Shown here: piece after piece, positions 33,527 through 41,406 of the stretch
Position numbering within the stretch: position 1 is the stretch's first letter
Layout: each line of letters begins with the position of its first letter
From: Pseudomonas fluorescens
GTDB lineage: Bacteria; Pseudomonadota; Gammaproteobacteria; Pseudomonadales; Pseudomonadaceae
DNA: 56,387 bases
Reading direction: 5' to 3'
Assembly (NCBI RefSeq): GCF_000802965.1
Contig: NZ_JSAK01000028.1
Coordinates: 1-56,387, forward strand
Program-made: the position numbers and the translations under genes
The notes under the pieces: generated by a model
The model's input: the letters and a program-made list of their open reading frames with translations, nothing else
What the model was told of the DNA's origin: nothing
Database searches by the model: none

Positions 33527-33937
33527 ATGCCCTATCGCCCTACCCCGCGTCGCTCTATGTCCATCCAGCTCAATGCCCTGCAACTGACCGGCAGCATCGC
33601 CCTCGGTCTGTGGCTGGGGTTCCTCGCGATCGCGCTGACCTGCTGGCTCGCTTCACGCTTTCTGTTCAACGAACAAATGGCTCCCGTGGCCCAGGCGATC
33701 GAGCAACTGGCCAAACCGCCTGTGGTGGCGCAACCGGTGCCGGATATCCCGCCACAGAGTCCTCTCTTCGAACAGTACGAAGAAAACCTGCGCAAGAACG
33801 AGCAGGCGCAACGACTCGATCAGGCGCGTAGCAGCAACCGCAATCTGTCGAACCCCAAATGCCAGTTCTGGCTGCAACAGGACCAGACGGCACCAAGCGA
33901 AAAAAGTCGCGCCAACGTCCAGCAATTCTGCGATTGA
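33527..33937 (+). CDS. conserved hypothetical membrane-anchored protein
   Basis: The 136-residue product has one N-terminal membrane segment (IALGLWLGFLAIALTCWLAS, about residues 24-43). The rest is a Pro- and Gln-rich region (PPVVAQPVPDIPPQSP) and a helical charged C-terminus with two cysteines near its end. No family recognised, but AGGAGG precedes the ATG and the frame is well kept. Its stop is two bases before the start of the Gre-like gene, which suggests a shared transcript. Confidence 0.75.
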   Translation: MPYRPTPRRSMSIQLNALQLTGSIALGLWLGFLAIALTCWLASRFLFNEQMAPVAQAIEQLAKPPVVAQPVPDIPPQSPLFEQYEENLRKNEQAQRLDQARSSNRNLSNPKCQFWLQQDQTAPSEKSRANVQQFCD

Positions 33938-33939
33938 TC

Positions 33940-34422
33940 ATGAATAAACAAAGCGTCCACCAACTGATTCTCGACAAGCTGCGGATTGATCTCGATATTG
34001 CCGAGCGCGCTGCGCAAACCGCCTACGAGACCGCGACCCACGAAGAAAACATCGCCGAGAACAAGTACGACACATTGGGTCTGGAGGCATCTTATCTGGC
34101 CGCCGGGCAGGCCAAACGTGTCGAAGAGATTCGTCAGTCACTGGCGCTTTGCCAGAACCTGCTGCTGCGTCCTTACGACGAACAGCGTGGCATCGAAGTC
34201 GGCGCGCTGCTTGGCCTGGAAGACGAGAAGGGTCGCGAGCAGTGGCTGTTTCTGGCCCCAGATGCGGCAGGGCTGAAGGTCGATCTGGTGGGGCAGTTGA
34301 TTACCGTCATCACCCCGCGTTCACCGCTGGGCAAAAGCTTGCTGGGCAAGTTCGAAGGCGATGAGGTGGAGATCCTGGTGGCGGGCGCTCGGCAACAGTT
34401 TGCTGTCACCGAGGTTATCTAG
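33940..34422 (+). CDS. GreA/GreB-like transcription factor
   Basis: The 160-residue protein has an N-terminal antiparallel coiled coil (residues 1-70, with acidic tip EENIAENKYD) and a C-terminal FKBP-like domain with the Gre signature ITPRSPLGKSLLGKFEGDEVEI. True Gre factors insert such an acidic tip into the RNA polymerase channel to stimulate transcript cleavage. A canonical GreB is also encoded at 46669-47166, so this is a second family member with possibly altered function. It begins two bases after the previous gene. Confidence 0.88.
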   Translation: MNKQSVHQLILDKLRIDLDIAERAAQTAYETATHEENIAENKYDTLGLEASYLAAGQAKRVEEIRQSLALCQNLLLRPYDEQRGIEVGALLGLEDEKGREQWLFLAPDAAGLKVDLVGQLITVITPRSPLGKSLLGKFEGDEVEILVAGARQQFAVTEVI

Positions 34423-34428
34423 AGAGGC

Positions 34429-35403
34429 TTAATGGACCGGCAGCTCGACACCGTCGAACAGCTCTTCCAGTTCCTGTTTGTTGTGGCACTGAATGGCCTT
34501 GGCCATGACTTCGCGGGTCAGGTGCGGGGCGAACTTCTCGATGAAGTCGCACATGAAACCACGCAGGAAGGTGCCGCGACGGAAGCCGATCTTGGTGATG
34601 CTTGACTCGAACAGTTCGCTGGCATCGAGCACCACCAGGTCGCTGTCGAGTTTGGTGTCGACCGCCATTTTCGCGACGATGCCTACACCCAGGCCCAGGC
34701 GAACGTAAGTTTTGATCACGTCGGCGTCGGCGGCAGTGAACACCACTTTCGGTGTCAGGCCGCGATGGCTGAAGGCTTCGTCGAGCTTCGAACGGCCAGT
34801 GAAACCGAACACGTAGGTCACGATCGGGTATTCGGCCAGGGCTTCGAGGGTCAGCTTTGACAGCTTGGTCAGCGGGTGCCCCTGAGGCACGACCACGCAA
34901 CGGTTCCAGCGATAGCACGGCATCATCACCAGATCGCCGAACAGTTCCAGCGCTTCGGTGGCAATGGCGAAATCCACGGTGCCGTCAGCGGCCATTTCGG
35001 CGATCTGCATCGGCGAACCCTGGTGCATGTGCAGGGCAACGTCCGGATATTGCTTGATGAAATTGCTGATCACCGGTGGCAACGCGTAACGCGCCTGGGT
35101 GTGGGTGGTGGCGATCGACAGGGTGCCTTTCTTCTCGTTGGAGAATTCCTGGGCGATCTGCTTGATGCTTTCAACCTTGCGCAAAATCTCGCCAGCGGTG
35201 GTGATAATGCGCTCGCCGGCCGGGGTGACGCGGGTCAGGTGCTTGCCGCTGCGGGCGAAGACCTCGACACCCAACTCGTCTTCCAACAGACGGATCTGCT
35301 TGCTGATGCCTGGCTGCGACGTATAGAGGCTTTGGGCTGTAGCGGAAACGTTGAGGTCGTGGTGCGCCACTTCCCAGATGTAGCGCAGTTGTTGAAGCTT
35401 CAT
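34429..35403 (-). CDS. cysB: LysR-type regulator CysB
   Basis: The 324-residue protein matches CysB throughout: MKLQQLRYIWEVAHHDLNVSATAQ, TSQPGISKQIRLLEDELGVEVF, and TTHTQARYALPPVI in the inducer domain. CysB activates sulfate assimilation and cysteine biosynthesis with N-acetylserine as inducer. GAGGGA precedes the ATG. It converges on the Gre-like gene, with six bases between stops. An AT-rich upstream region (35435-35510) should hold its own promoter and autoregulatory site. Confidence 0.97.
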   Translation of the reverse strand: MKLQQLRYIWEVAHHDLNVSATAQSLYTSQPGISKQIRLLEDELGVEVFARSGKHLTRVTPAGERIITTAGEILRKVESIKQIAQEFSNEKKGTLSIATTHTQARYALPPVISNFIKQYPDVALHMHQGSPMQIAEMAADGTVDFAIATEALELFGDLVMMPCYRWNRCVVVPQGHPLTKLSKLTLEALAEYPIVTYVFGFTGRSKLDEAFSHRGLTPKVVFTAADADVIKTYVRLGLGVGIVAKMAVDTKLDSDLVVLDASELFESSITKIGFRRGTFLRGFMCDFIEKFAPHLTREVMAKAIQCHNKQELEELFDGVELPVH

Positions 35404-35434
35404 ATGAATCCCTCAAAGCAGATAGACGCCACGG

Positions 35435-35515
35435 GCATCAGCGACGGTATATATAACTATATTAATGGTTTGAAGAATAAATCTAGAACTTTTTATCAGA
35501 TTGCCACTATTCGTG
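35435..35515 (-). promoter_or_regulatory. AT-rich upstream region of cysB
   Basis: TATATATAAC / ATTAATATAG-like sequence stands out in a GC-rich setting at 50-110 bases before the cysB start. CysB sites are AT-rich and cysB is autoregulated in enteric bacteria, so promoter and CysB binding are likely here. I cannot place exact boxes. Confidence 0.35.
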
Positions 35516-35517
35516 CT

Positions 35518-36021
35518 CTAGCGATCCCCTTGGCGACGACGTTGCACCAGCGGCACCAGGTAAACCGGCACCTTGGACAGCTGCAACACCCGCGCGGCGG
35601 TCCGGCCCAACGGTGTTTCCGCCCCGGCGCCATGGCTGTGGCTACCTAGGATCAACAAATCCACAGAGAGTTTCTGCGCCTGGTCGAGAATCACCTGCGA
35701 CGGATCGCCCTGCAGCACCCGCACCGCCTGAATCCGCTTCAGGTCCTGCGCACCCTCCTCACCCAGTTCCTCGCGAAAACTGTCGAGCACCCGCTGCTCG
35801 ATATTGGCGATCACCGTGTTCAGACCCTGACTATGAAATTCGTTCAGCGCCTGCTCGTCCAGATAGCTCTGTAGCACCGATTCGGCAAACAATCCCATGG
35901 GTTCAACCGCATGCACCACGTACAGGTCGGCATTGAATGTCCGGGCCAGTTCCAGGGCGTGCTGCATCACCACGGGTGCGTACAGGCCGAGGTCAGTCGC
36001 ATACAGCATCGAGTGAATCAT
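35518..36021 (-). CDS. universal stress protein (UspA family)
   Basis: The 167-residue single-domain protein starts MIHSMLYATDLGLYAP and has the ATP-binding signature of the family: LLILGSHSHGAGAETPLGRTAARVLQLSKVPVYLV (G-2x-G-9x-G-S/T pattern). An insertion of a helix after residue 80 makes it slightly longer than minimal UspA. AAGGAGG precedes the ATG at 36021. It is a single gene, minus strand, upstream of cysB in map order but not clearly in one transcript. Role in stress survival is inferred. Confidence 0.9.
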   Translation of the reverse strand: MIHSMLYATDLGLYAPVVMQHALELARTFNADLYVVHAVEPMGLFAESVLQSYLDEQALNEFHSQGLNTVIANIEQRVLDSFREELGEEGAQDLKRIQAVRVLQGDPSQVILDQAQKLSVDLLILGSHSHGAGAETPLGRTAARVLQLSKVPVYLVPLVQRRRQGDR

Positions 36022-36114
36022 ATGACCTCCTTGTGCCGACATGACGGAGATTTGATTCAGCTTAGCAGTGCCTTGGCGAGTACGACGGCCCGCGTAACGC
36101 GTTGAACCGTGGGC

Positions 36115-37020
36115 TTAAACCTTTAGCTCGTTGCTTATGCCATGGGGCACATGGCCGGTGGCGACCACTTCACGGGCCAACTCGCAATGACCGGCCTGAT
36201 CATCGAAAAACACGTCGGCGGCGAACGCTTCGAGAAACGCCGATTTGGTCAGGCCGCCGAGAAACAGCGACTCATCCAGACGAATGTCCCATTCGCGCAA
36301 AGTGCGGATTACCCGTTCGTGGGCCGGCGCCGAACGCGCCGTCACCAGCGCGGTGCGGATCGGACAGGCGTCATCGGGGAACTCGCGCTGCAACAGATTG
36401 AGCGCGGCGAGGAAGCCCTTGAACGGTCCGCCGCGCAATGGCTCGCGCGCCGCTTCCCGCTCACTGGCCTGGAACGCTTCCAGACCACCGGCCTGATAGA
36501 CGCGCTCCGATTCGTCGGAAAAAAGCACGGCATCACCGTCGAAGGCAATGCGCAATTCATCGCTGGCGGCGCGGCTGGCGCCACCCGAGAGAATAGTCGC
36601 GGCAGCAAACCCGGCGTCGAGTGCACTGCGCACGTCTTCGGCATGGGTCGACAGAAACAGGTCGCAACCGAAGGCCTTGAGGTACGGATAAGGACTGCGC
36701 CCACCGACAAACGCCGCACGGGAAATCGCCAGCCCGTAGTGATGGATCGAGTTGAACACGCGCAGCCCGGTGTCGGCACTGTTGCGCGAGACCAGGACCA
36801 CTTCGACCCGGGCGCGGCCGAGGCTGGCATTGAGGTTGAGGAGTTTCTGCACCAACGGAAAGGCATCGCCGGGCTCGAGGATTTCGTCCTCGTGTTCGAT
36901 CTGATATTGCCGGTAGGCTTCGACGCCGCTCGACAGGTAGACCTTGTGGCTTTCGCTCAAGTCGAACAGTGCGCGCGAAGAAATCGCCAGCACCAGCTTG
37001 TCATCGATGGTCTTTGCCAT
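36115..37020 (-). CDS. 5'-nucleotidase (NT5C1 family)
   Basis: The 301-residue protein belongs to the cytosolic 5'-nucleotidase 1 family (HAD-like): KLVLAISSRALFDL, FPLVQKLLNLN, VEVVLVSRNSADTGLRVFNSI, FLSTHAEDVRSALDAG, VLFSDESERVYQAGG and DVFFDDQAGHCELA. It would remove the 5' phosphate from nucleoside monophosphates. GAGGGGGA precedes the ATG. It starts 20 bases inside the end of the PanE-like gene, so the two are translationally coupled. Third gene of the thioredoxin-like / PanE-like / nucleotidase unit. Confidence 0.92.
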   Translation of the reverse strand: MAKTIDDKLVLAISSRALFDLSESHKVYLSSGVEAYRQYQIEHEDEILEPGDAFPLVQKLLNLNASLGRARVEVVLVSRNSADTGLRVFNSIHHYGLAISRAAFVGGRSPYPYLKAFGCDLFLSTHAEDVRSALDAGFAAATILSGGASRAASDELRIAFDGDAVLFSDESERVYQAGGLEAFQASEREAAREPLRGGPFKGFLAALNLLQREFPDDACPIRTALVTARSAPAHERVIRTLREWDIRLDESLFLGGLTKSAFLEAFAADVFFDDQAGHCELAREVVATGHVPHGISNELKV

Positions 37021-38002
37021 GCCCTTCCCCCTCAGGTAAATCGACCTGGCGGTTGCGTCGATCGATAAAACTCAAACTGCGATACAAGGCCTCGATGCGC
37101 GGCATCTCACACCCCGCCGCTTTGGCTGCCGCCAGTGGACGAGCGTAAATGGCCGCCAGTTCCAGCGGTCGCTTGTGCAGGAAGTCGTGGTACATGCTCG
37201 GCCAGTAATCGGGCATTTTCTCGGTCATCATGAACAGGTGCTCGGCATAACCCGTTGGCACGTCGTGGCCGCAAGCGATTGCGCCCTGCACCACTTCGGC
37301 CATCAGCGCCTTGACCATTTCCCGGCTATCCGTATCGGCCATCAACGGCGTGGTGCCCGCCCCAAGCAACACCGACAGACCGTTATAGGGAATATTCCAG
37401 ACCAGTTTTTGCCAGCGCGCCTGATGCAGGTTCGCCATGCCTTGTGAGTCGATGCCCGCGGCACGGAACAGCCCAACGCCCTCCTCGACAATCGCTGCAC
37501 GCGTTGCTTCGTCGGTGGCAGGACCGCTGTGGTAGCCGACATGCACCGCGCCGAGTGCCTGATGGGTAATCACGCCAGGCCCTTCACGATGCACGCAGAT
37601 ATAGCAGAGCCCGCCCAGAACATGCAGCGAATCGGGAAGCAACTCGCGCAGGCTGTCTTCGACATCCAGCCCATTTTGCAACAACAGCACGTTGGCATTC
37701 GGCGCAGCGGCCTGAAGAATGGCGGGAGCCAGGTCCGCATTGCTGGTGGTTTTCGCCCCGACCAGCAGCCAGTCGCACGGCGGCATGTCCTCGGCCGTTG
37801 AATAGGCCTGAACCGGATTCAAGGTCATGGCGCCAAAGGGCGCACTGTCTACATGCAGCCCGCGTTCAGCGACGGCGGAAAATTCACTGCGCAACAGAAA
37901 GTGCACATCGAAACCGGCACGCGCCAGCATCACGCCGTAGAAACCACCGATCGCACCGGTCCCGATAATACCGATAGTCGGTTTGGCAACTGCCCCCATC
38001 AT
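37001..38002 (-). CDS. 2-dehydropantoate 2-reductase family protein
   Basis: The 333-residue protein has an N-terminal NADP Rossmann fold (IGIIGTGAIGGFYGVMLARAGFDVHFLLR) and the C-terminal helical domain of ketopantoate reductases with ARWQKLVWNIPYNGLSVLLG. Activity on ketopantoate (pantothenate synthesis) is likely but the family also contains other ketoacid reductases. GAGGAG precedes the ATG at 38002. It overlaps the thioredoxin-like gene by 4 bp at its start and the nucleotidase gene by 20 bp at its end. Confidence 0.9.
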   Translation of the reverse strand: MMGAVAKPTIGIIGTGAIGGFYGVMLARAGFDVHFLLRSEFSAVAERGLHVDSAPFGAMTLNPVQAYSTAEDMPPCDWLLVGAKTTSNADLAPAILQAAAPNANVLLLQNGLDVEDSLRELLPDSLHVLGGLCYICVHREGPGVITHQALGAVHVGYHSGPATDEATRAAIVEEGVGLFRAAGIDSQGMANLHQARWQKLVWNIPYNGLSVLLGAGTTPLMADTDSREMVKALMAEVVQGAIACGHDVPTGYAEHLFMMTEKMPDYWPSMYHDFLHKRPLELAAIYARPLAAAKAAGCEMPRIEALYRSLSFIDRRNRQVDLPEGEGHGKDHR

Positions 38003-38385
38003 GGCAACTCCTCTGCTGTTCGACTCAACGCCTGACGGACCGCCCGATTGAGTTCGGTGGCCGTCAGGCGCGAATGCAATGCCCCGAAGAACTCGCCGTC
38101 GCGCACCACAAACAGCGCCGGCAAATGAAAGACCTGATACCGCTCGACCACCCCGCCGTTGTTTCCGGCATCGATCCAGCACAATCGATCGACGTCCAGA
38201 CCGAGTGCCGGCAACTGCTCACGGGCAAAACGGCAACTGGAGCAACCCACGCTGGTGAAAATCACCAGCGATACACCGCTCATCGTCAGCAGCCGTTGGT
38301 CGGCGTCGAAATCGGTCAGTTCCAATTCGACCACTATACTGCGGGAAAGAATGTCAGATGGCCGACACAGGGAGTCCGTGTTCAT
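37999..38385 (-). CDS. thioredoxin-fold protein
   Basis: The 128-residue product has the thioredoxin motif CSSC (Cys48 and Cys51, counting from the ATG at 38385) in LVIFTSVGCSSCRFAREQLP, followed by VFHLPALFVVRDG with the cis-Pro. The start is uncertain. The ATG at 38385 overlaps the divergent PilZ-like start (the four bases CATG serve both) and its GAGGAA is rather far away. A shorter form from residue 35 (MSGVSLVIF) would still contain the complete fold. It overlaps the PanE-like gene by 4 bp. Confidence 0.82.
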   Translation of the reverse strand: MNTDSLCRPSDILSRSIVVELELTDFDADQRLLTMSGVSLVIFTSVGCSSCRFAREQLPALGLDVDRLCWIDAGNNGGVVERYQVFHLPALFVVRDGEFFGALHSRLTATELNRAVRQALSRTAEELP

Positions 38386-38827
38386 GGGACGTTTTATTCC
38401 TCATCCTGACGATGTGCCCGTCGAATTAACGTTGCTGACACCTGAGTGTATTTCACGGCAACAGCTGCACACTACCAGCCTCGGGGGCATGGCTTGCAAC
38501 TATCACCGCGCCTGGCGCCACGGCACGGCGCTCGAAGTGCGCATGCCGACCTTGAATCCGGATTTACGCATCCTGGGCTATGTCGCGTGGTGTCTGCGAC
38601 GCAAGCATGGCTATCTGGTGGGCATCGCGTTCGTCGATGAGCAGACGCTGTTCAGCGCCCGGATGGGCGAGCAGGTTTGCCAGATCGAACGCTACTGCCG
38701 CCAACACGATGCGCACAACGACCTGCAGGAGATTCAGGCCCTGGCCCTTGAATGGGTCCAGGAACATGCCGACGAGTTCTCCCAAGACACGGTCCACAGG
38801 CAATTTGCGCAGTCAATGCTGGATTAA
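38384..38827 (+). CDS. PilZ-like domain protein
   Basis: The 147-residue protein has the PilZ barrel with TTSLGGMACNYHRAWRHGTALEVRMP, close to the (D/N)xSxxG site, but the preceding RxxxR arginines needed for c-di-GMP are not evident. The C-terminal half is a charged helix (QEIQALALEWVQEHADEF). It may be a degenerate PilZ that binds a protein partner instead. GGGAG lies nine bases before the ATG, which overlaps the opposite start codon. Confidence 0.8.
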   Translation: MGRFIPHPDDVPVELTLLTPECISRQQLHTTSLGGMACNYHRAWRHGTALEVRMPTLNPDLRILGYVAWCLRRKHGYLVGIAFVDEQTLFSARMGEQVCQIERYCRQHDAHNDLQEIQALALEWVQEHADEFSQDTVHRQFAQSMLD

Positions 38828-38955
38828 AGCGCTGCCTGCCCATTGTCGAGCCACGGTGTAACGCGCTAAGGTTCGGCTCCCCGACGCGCTTAATTTGCTG
38901 TGCTCCGCCGCGCGGGTTCGCTGGCGGCCGGCACCCGTGACCTGACGAGTAAACG

Positions 38956-40032
38956 ATGGCTGATTTACCGATCAACGACCTAAACGTCGCCTCCAACGAG
39001 ACGCTGATCACTCCCGACCAGCTCAAGCGCGATATCCCGCTGAGCGACGCTGCCCTGCGCACCGTCACCAAGGGCCGCGAAGTCATTCGCAACATCCTCG
39101 ATGGCAACGACCATCGCCTGTTCGTGGTGATCGGGCCTTGCTCGATCCACGACATCAAGGCCGCGCACGAATACGCCGAGCGCCTGAAGGTTCTCGCCGC
39201 GGAAGTGTCCGATACCTTGTATCTGGTCATGCGCGTGTACTTCGAGAAGCCGCGCACCACGGTCGGCTGGAAAGGCTTGATCAACGACCCGTACCTGGAC
39301 GACTCGTTCAAGATCCAGGACGGTCTGCACATCGGTCGTCAGTTGCTGCTGGACCTGGCCGAAATGGGCCTGCCCACCGCCACCGAAGCCCTCGACCCGA
39401 TCTCCCCGCAATATCTGCAGGACCTGATCAGCTGGTCGGCCATCGGCGCGCGCACCACCGAATCCCAGACTCACCGTGAAATGGCGTCCGGCCTGTCCTC
39501 GGCGGTCGGCTTCAAGAACGGCACCGACGGCGGCCTGACCGTCGCGATCAACGCCCTGCAATCGGTTTCCAGCCCGCACCGCTTCCTCGGCATCAACCAG
39601 GAAGGTGGCGTGTCGATCGTCACCACCAAGGGCAATGCGTACGGTCACGTCGTGCTGCGCGGTGGCAACGGCAAACCGAACTACGATTCGGTCAGCGTTG
39701 CCCTGTGCGAGCAGGCGCTGAACAAAGCCAAGATCAAGCCCAACATCATGGTCGATTGCAGCCACGCCAACTCCAACAAGGATCCGGCCCTGCAACCGCT
39801 GGTGATGGAGAACGTCGCCAACCAGATCCTCGAAGGCAACCAGTCGATCATCGGCCTGATGGTTGAAAGTCACCTGAACTGGGGCTGCCAGGCGATCCCG
39901 AAGGACCTCGCCGACCTGCAATACGGCGTGTCGATCACCGATGCCTGCATCGACTGGACTGCCACTGAGAACACCTTGCGCAGCATGCATGCCAAGCTCA
40001 AGGAAGTGCTGCCGAAACGCGCTCGCACCTGA
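38956..40032 (+). CDS. class I 3-deoxy-7-phosphoheptulonate synthase
   Basis: The 358-residue enzyme is the AroF/AroG/AroH type: VIGPCSIHDIKAAHEYAERL with the metal-binding Cys, the substrate loop KPRTTVGWKGLINDP, VGFKNGTDGG, and VDCSHANSNKDP. It catalyses the same step as the class II enzyme at 23380-24726, and class I paralogues differ in which aromatic amino acid inhibits them; that cannot be read here. The gene is single, with a strong terminator after it. The ribosome binding site is GACGAG. Confidence 0.96.
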   Translation: MADLPINDLNVASNETLITPDQLKRDIPLSDAALRTVTKGREVIRNILDGNDHRLFVVIGPCSIHDIKAAHEYAERLKVLAAEVSDTLYLVMRVYFEKPRTTVGWKGLINDPYLDDSFKIQDGLHIGRQLLLDLAEMGLPTATEALDPISPQYLQDLISWSAIGARTTESQTHREMASGLSSAVGFKNGTDGGLTVAINALQSVSSPHRFLGINQEGGVSIVTTKGNAYGHVVLRGGNGKPNYDSVSVALCEQALNKAKIKPNIMVDCSHANSNKDPALQPLVMENVANQILEGNQSIIGLMVESHLNWGCQAIPKDLADLQYGVSITDACIDWTATENTLRSMHAKLKEVLPKRART

Positions 40033-40050
40033 TCGCGCGTTTCGCCAGAC

Positions 40051-40083
40051 AAAAAAACGCCGGGCTAAACCCGGCGTTTTTTT
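40051..40083. terminator. terminator after the class I DAHP synthase gene
   Basis: CGCCGGG and CCCGGCG form the stem between seven A and seven T, so it can serve both convergent genes. Confidence 0.9.
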
Positions 40084-40104
40084 ATGCGTTCGTTTTATTG
40101 AAGG

Positions 40105-40392
40105 TCACTGGCTCAGCTTGGCGGCGTGCCGCTGGTGACGCTCCATGTAGCGCTCGACGTAGGAGCACGATGGAATCACGGTGTAACCCATTTCCTCGGC
40201 ATACTGCAGCGCCTGCTCTGTCAGTGCCGCGGCAATGCCACGACCACGCAGTGCGTTGGGTACAAACGTGCGATAGATATCCAGGGTCTGTTTTCCCAGA
40301 TCCATATAAGTCAGGTAGGCACGATGACCGTCCACATTGGTCTCGAACTGATGACCAGCCTGGTCATGGTGGATGGACAACGCCTCGCTCAT
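40105..40392 (-). CDS. small GNAT-type acetyltransferase (YjdJ-like)
   Basis: The 95-residue protein is a minimal GCN5-related N-acetyltransferase: LSIHHDQAGHQFETNVDGHRAYLTYM, IYRTFVPNALRGRGIAAALTEQAL (the acetyl-CoA loop RGRGIA) and YTVIPSCSYVERYMERH. It lacks the N-terminal helices of full GNAT enzymes, as do the other short members. GAGGAG supports the ATG at 40392; an upstream frame extension has no site. It converges on the DAHP synthase gene. Substrate unknown. Confidence 0.9.
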   Translation of the reverse strand: MSEALSIHHDQAGHQFETNVDGHRAYLTYMDLGKQTLDIYRTFVPNALRGRGIAAALTEQALQYAEEMGYTVIPSCSYVERYMERHQRHAAKLSQ

Positions 40393-41030
40393 CACTACTC
40401 CTCGCGGGTCTTGGATTCCGACCCCTACCTTACCGATGTTTTTCCGGCGAAGGAACATCTACGCCACCCCGTGCCTGAATCGACACCGAGAAGAGCTGCA
40501 CCAATCTCGCGCAACCGAGCACGTACAAATAGTAGGCACCATTGGCAAAAATGCTCAAGGTACGCTCGTCATCACGCAGGTTGGCGGGTGCTGCTCCGGG
40601 GCACGCAGGAACGGCGTCGACCGAAGATTCCTCGAGGTCGATAGCCTGAACATTGCCGGATGTTGAGACTTAAGACGAGCGCTCTATCTTAAAGTCACCA
40701 GAACATGGAGAAAGATATGAGAGGCATCGCGCAAAATCCGAACAAAAGTGTAGACGAATCCATCTAGGCGGACTTAGCCAAGGCTGGAAAAAAGAGCTTC
40801 TAGCGTGGGGAACTTTTCCTTGGCGGCTCGCTCAGATCGGGCCTTGTAGCTGGATATTTTTTAAACAACGCAGTTAAAAGTTGCTCGAAAAAGAATCAAC
40901 GCCTACAATTTTTTTTGCTTCTTGCTTTACGTCAGTTTACTTACGACAAGTAATGGGTAGTATGTACGCCGGCTAATTCCTCACTCTGAGGAGATAGCTA
41001 ATTAATGGAAAGTCCTTGAAGGGGAACACG
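40393..41030. other. 638-base intergenic region with AT-rich oprI leader and no secure gene
   Basis: The left third has overlapping open frames on both strands with no good start. One on the minus strand (about 40470-40700) reads FANGAYYLYVLGCARLVQLF without an ATG; it could be a gene remnant. The right third (40860-41030) is AT-rich and contains the oprI promoter. Confidence 0.5.
40936..40963 (+). promoter_or_regulatory. probable oprI promoter
   Basis: TTTACT and TAGTAT, each matching 4 of 6 consensus bases, are separated by 16 bases. Transcription would start near 40970, leaving a leader of about 60 bases. Abundant expression is expected for oprI. Confidence 0.45.
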
Positions 41031-41282
41031 ATGAACAACGTTCTGAAATTCTCTGCTCTGGCTCTGGCCGCAGTTCTGGCTACCGGTTGCAGCAGCGCAT
41101 CGAAAGAAACCGAAGCACGTCTGACCGCTACTGAAGACGCAGCTGCTCGCTCCCAGGCTCGTGCAGACGAAGCTTACCGTAAAGCTGATGAAGCTCTGGC
41201 TGCTGCTCAAAAAGCACAACAGACTGCTGACGAAGCTAACGAGCGTGCTCTGCGCATGCTGGACAAAGCTAGCCGCAAGTAA
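41031..41282 (+). CDS. oprI: outer membrane lipoprotein OprI (Lpp-like)
   Basis: The 83-residue precursor has a lipoprotein signal ending LATGC (lipid-modified Cys20). The mature helix is heptad-rich and Ala-rich (ATEDAAARSQARADEAYRKADEALAAAQKAQQ). It ends in RK, and the terminal Lys can be linked to peptidoglycan as in Lpp. AAGGGG precedes the ATG at 41031. The gene is monocistronic with a strong terminator. It faces an L,D-transpeptidase gene, whose family includes the enzymes that attach Lpp. Confidence 0.97.
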   Translation: MNNVLKFSALALAAVLATGCSSASKETEARLTATEDAAARSQARADEAYRKADEALAAAQKAQQTADEANERALRMLDKASRK

Positions 41283-41304
41283 TAATCCTTCGGGATTGTT
41301 ATCA

Positions 41305-41334
41305 AGCCGACCCATTTTTTGGGTCGGCTTTTTT
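41305..41334 (+). terminator. terminator of oprI
   Basis: AGCCGACCC and GGGTCGGCT form a 9-bp stem followed by six T. A smaller hairpin with a TTCG loop (AATCC/GGATT) lies just before it. Confidence 0.9.
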
Positions 41335-41360
41335 ATTGCCTGGGGTTTTGTCCTGGCCAT

Positions 41361-41400
41361 AAAAAACCCGCCGAAGCGGTCAGCTTCGGCGGGTTCTTTT
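41361..41400 (-). terminator. terminator of the L,D-transpeptidase gene
   Basis: AACCCGCCGAAGC pairs with GCTTCGGCGGGTT (13 bp) and is followed by a T-run on the minus strand. Confidence 0.9.
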
Positions 41401-41406
41401 CAAGCA

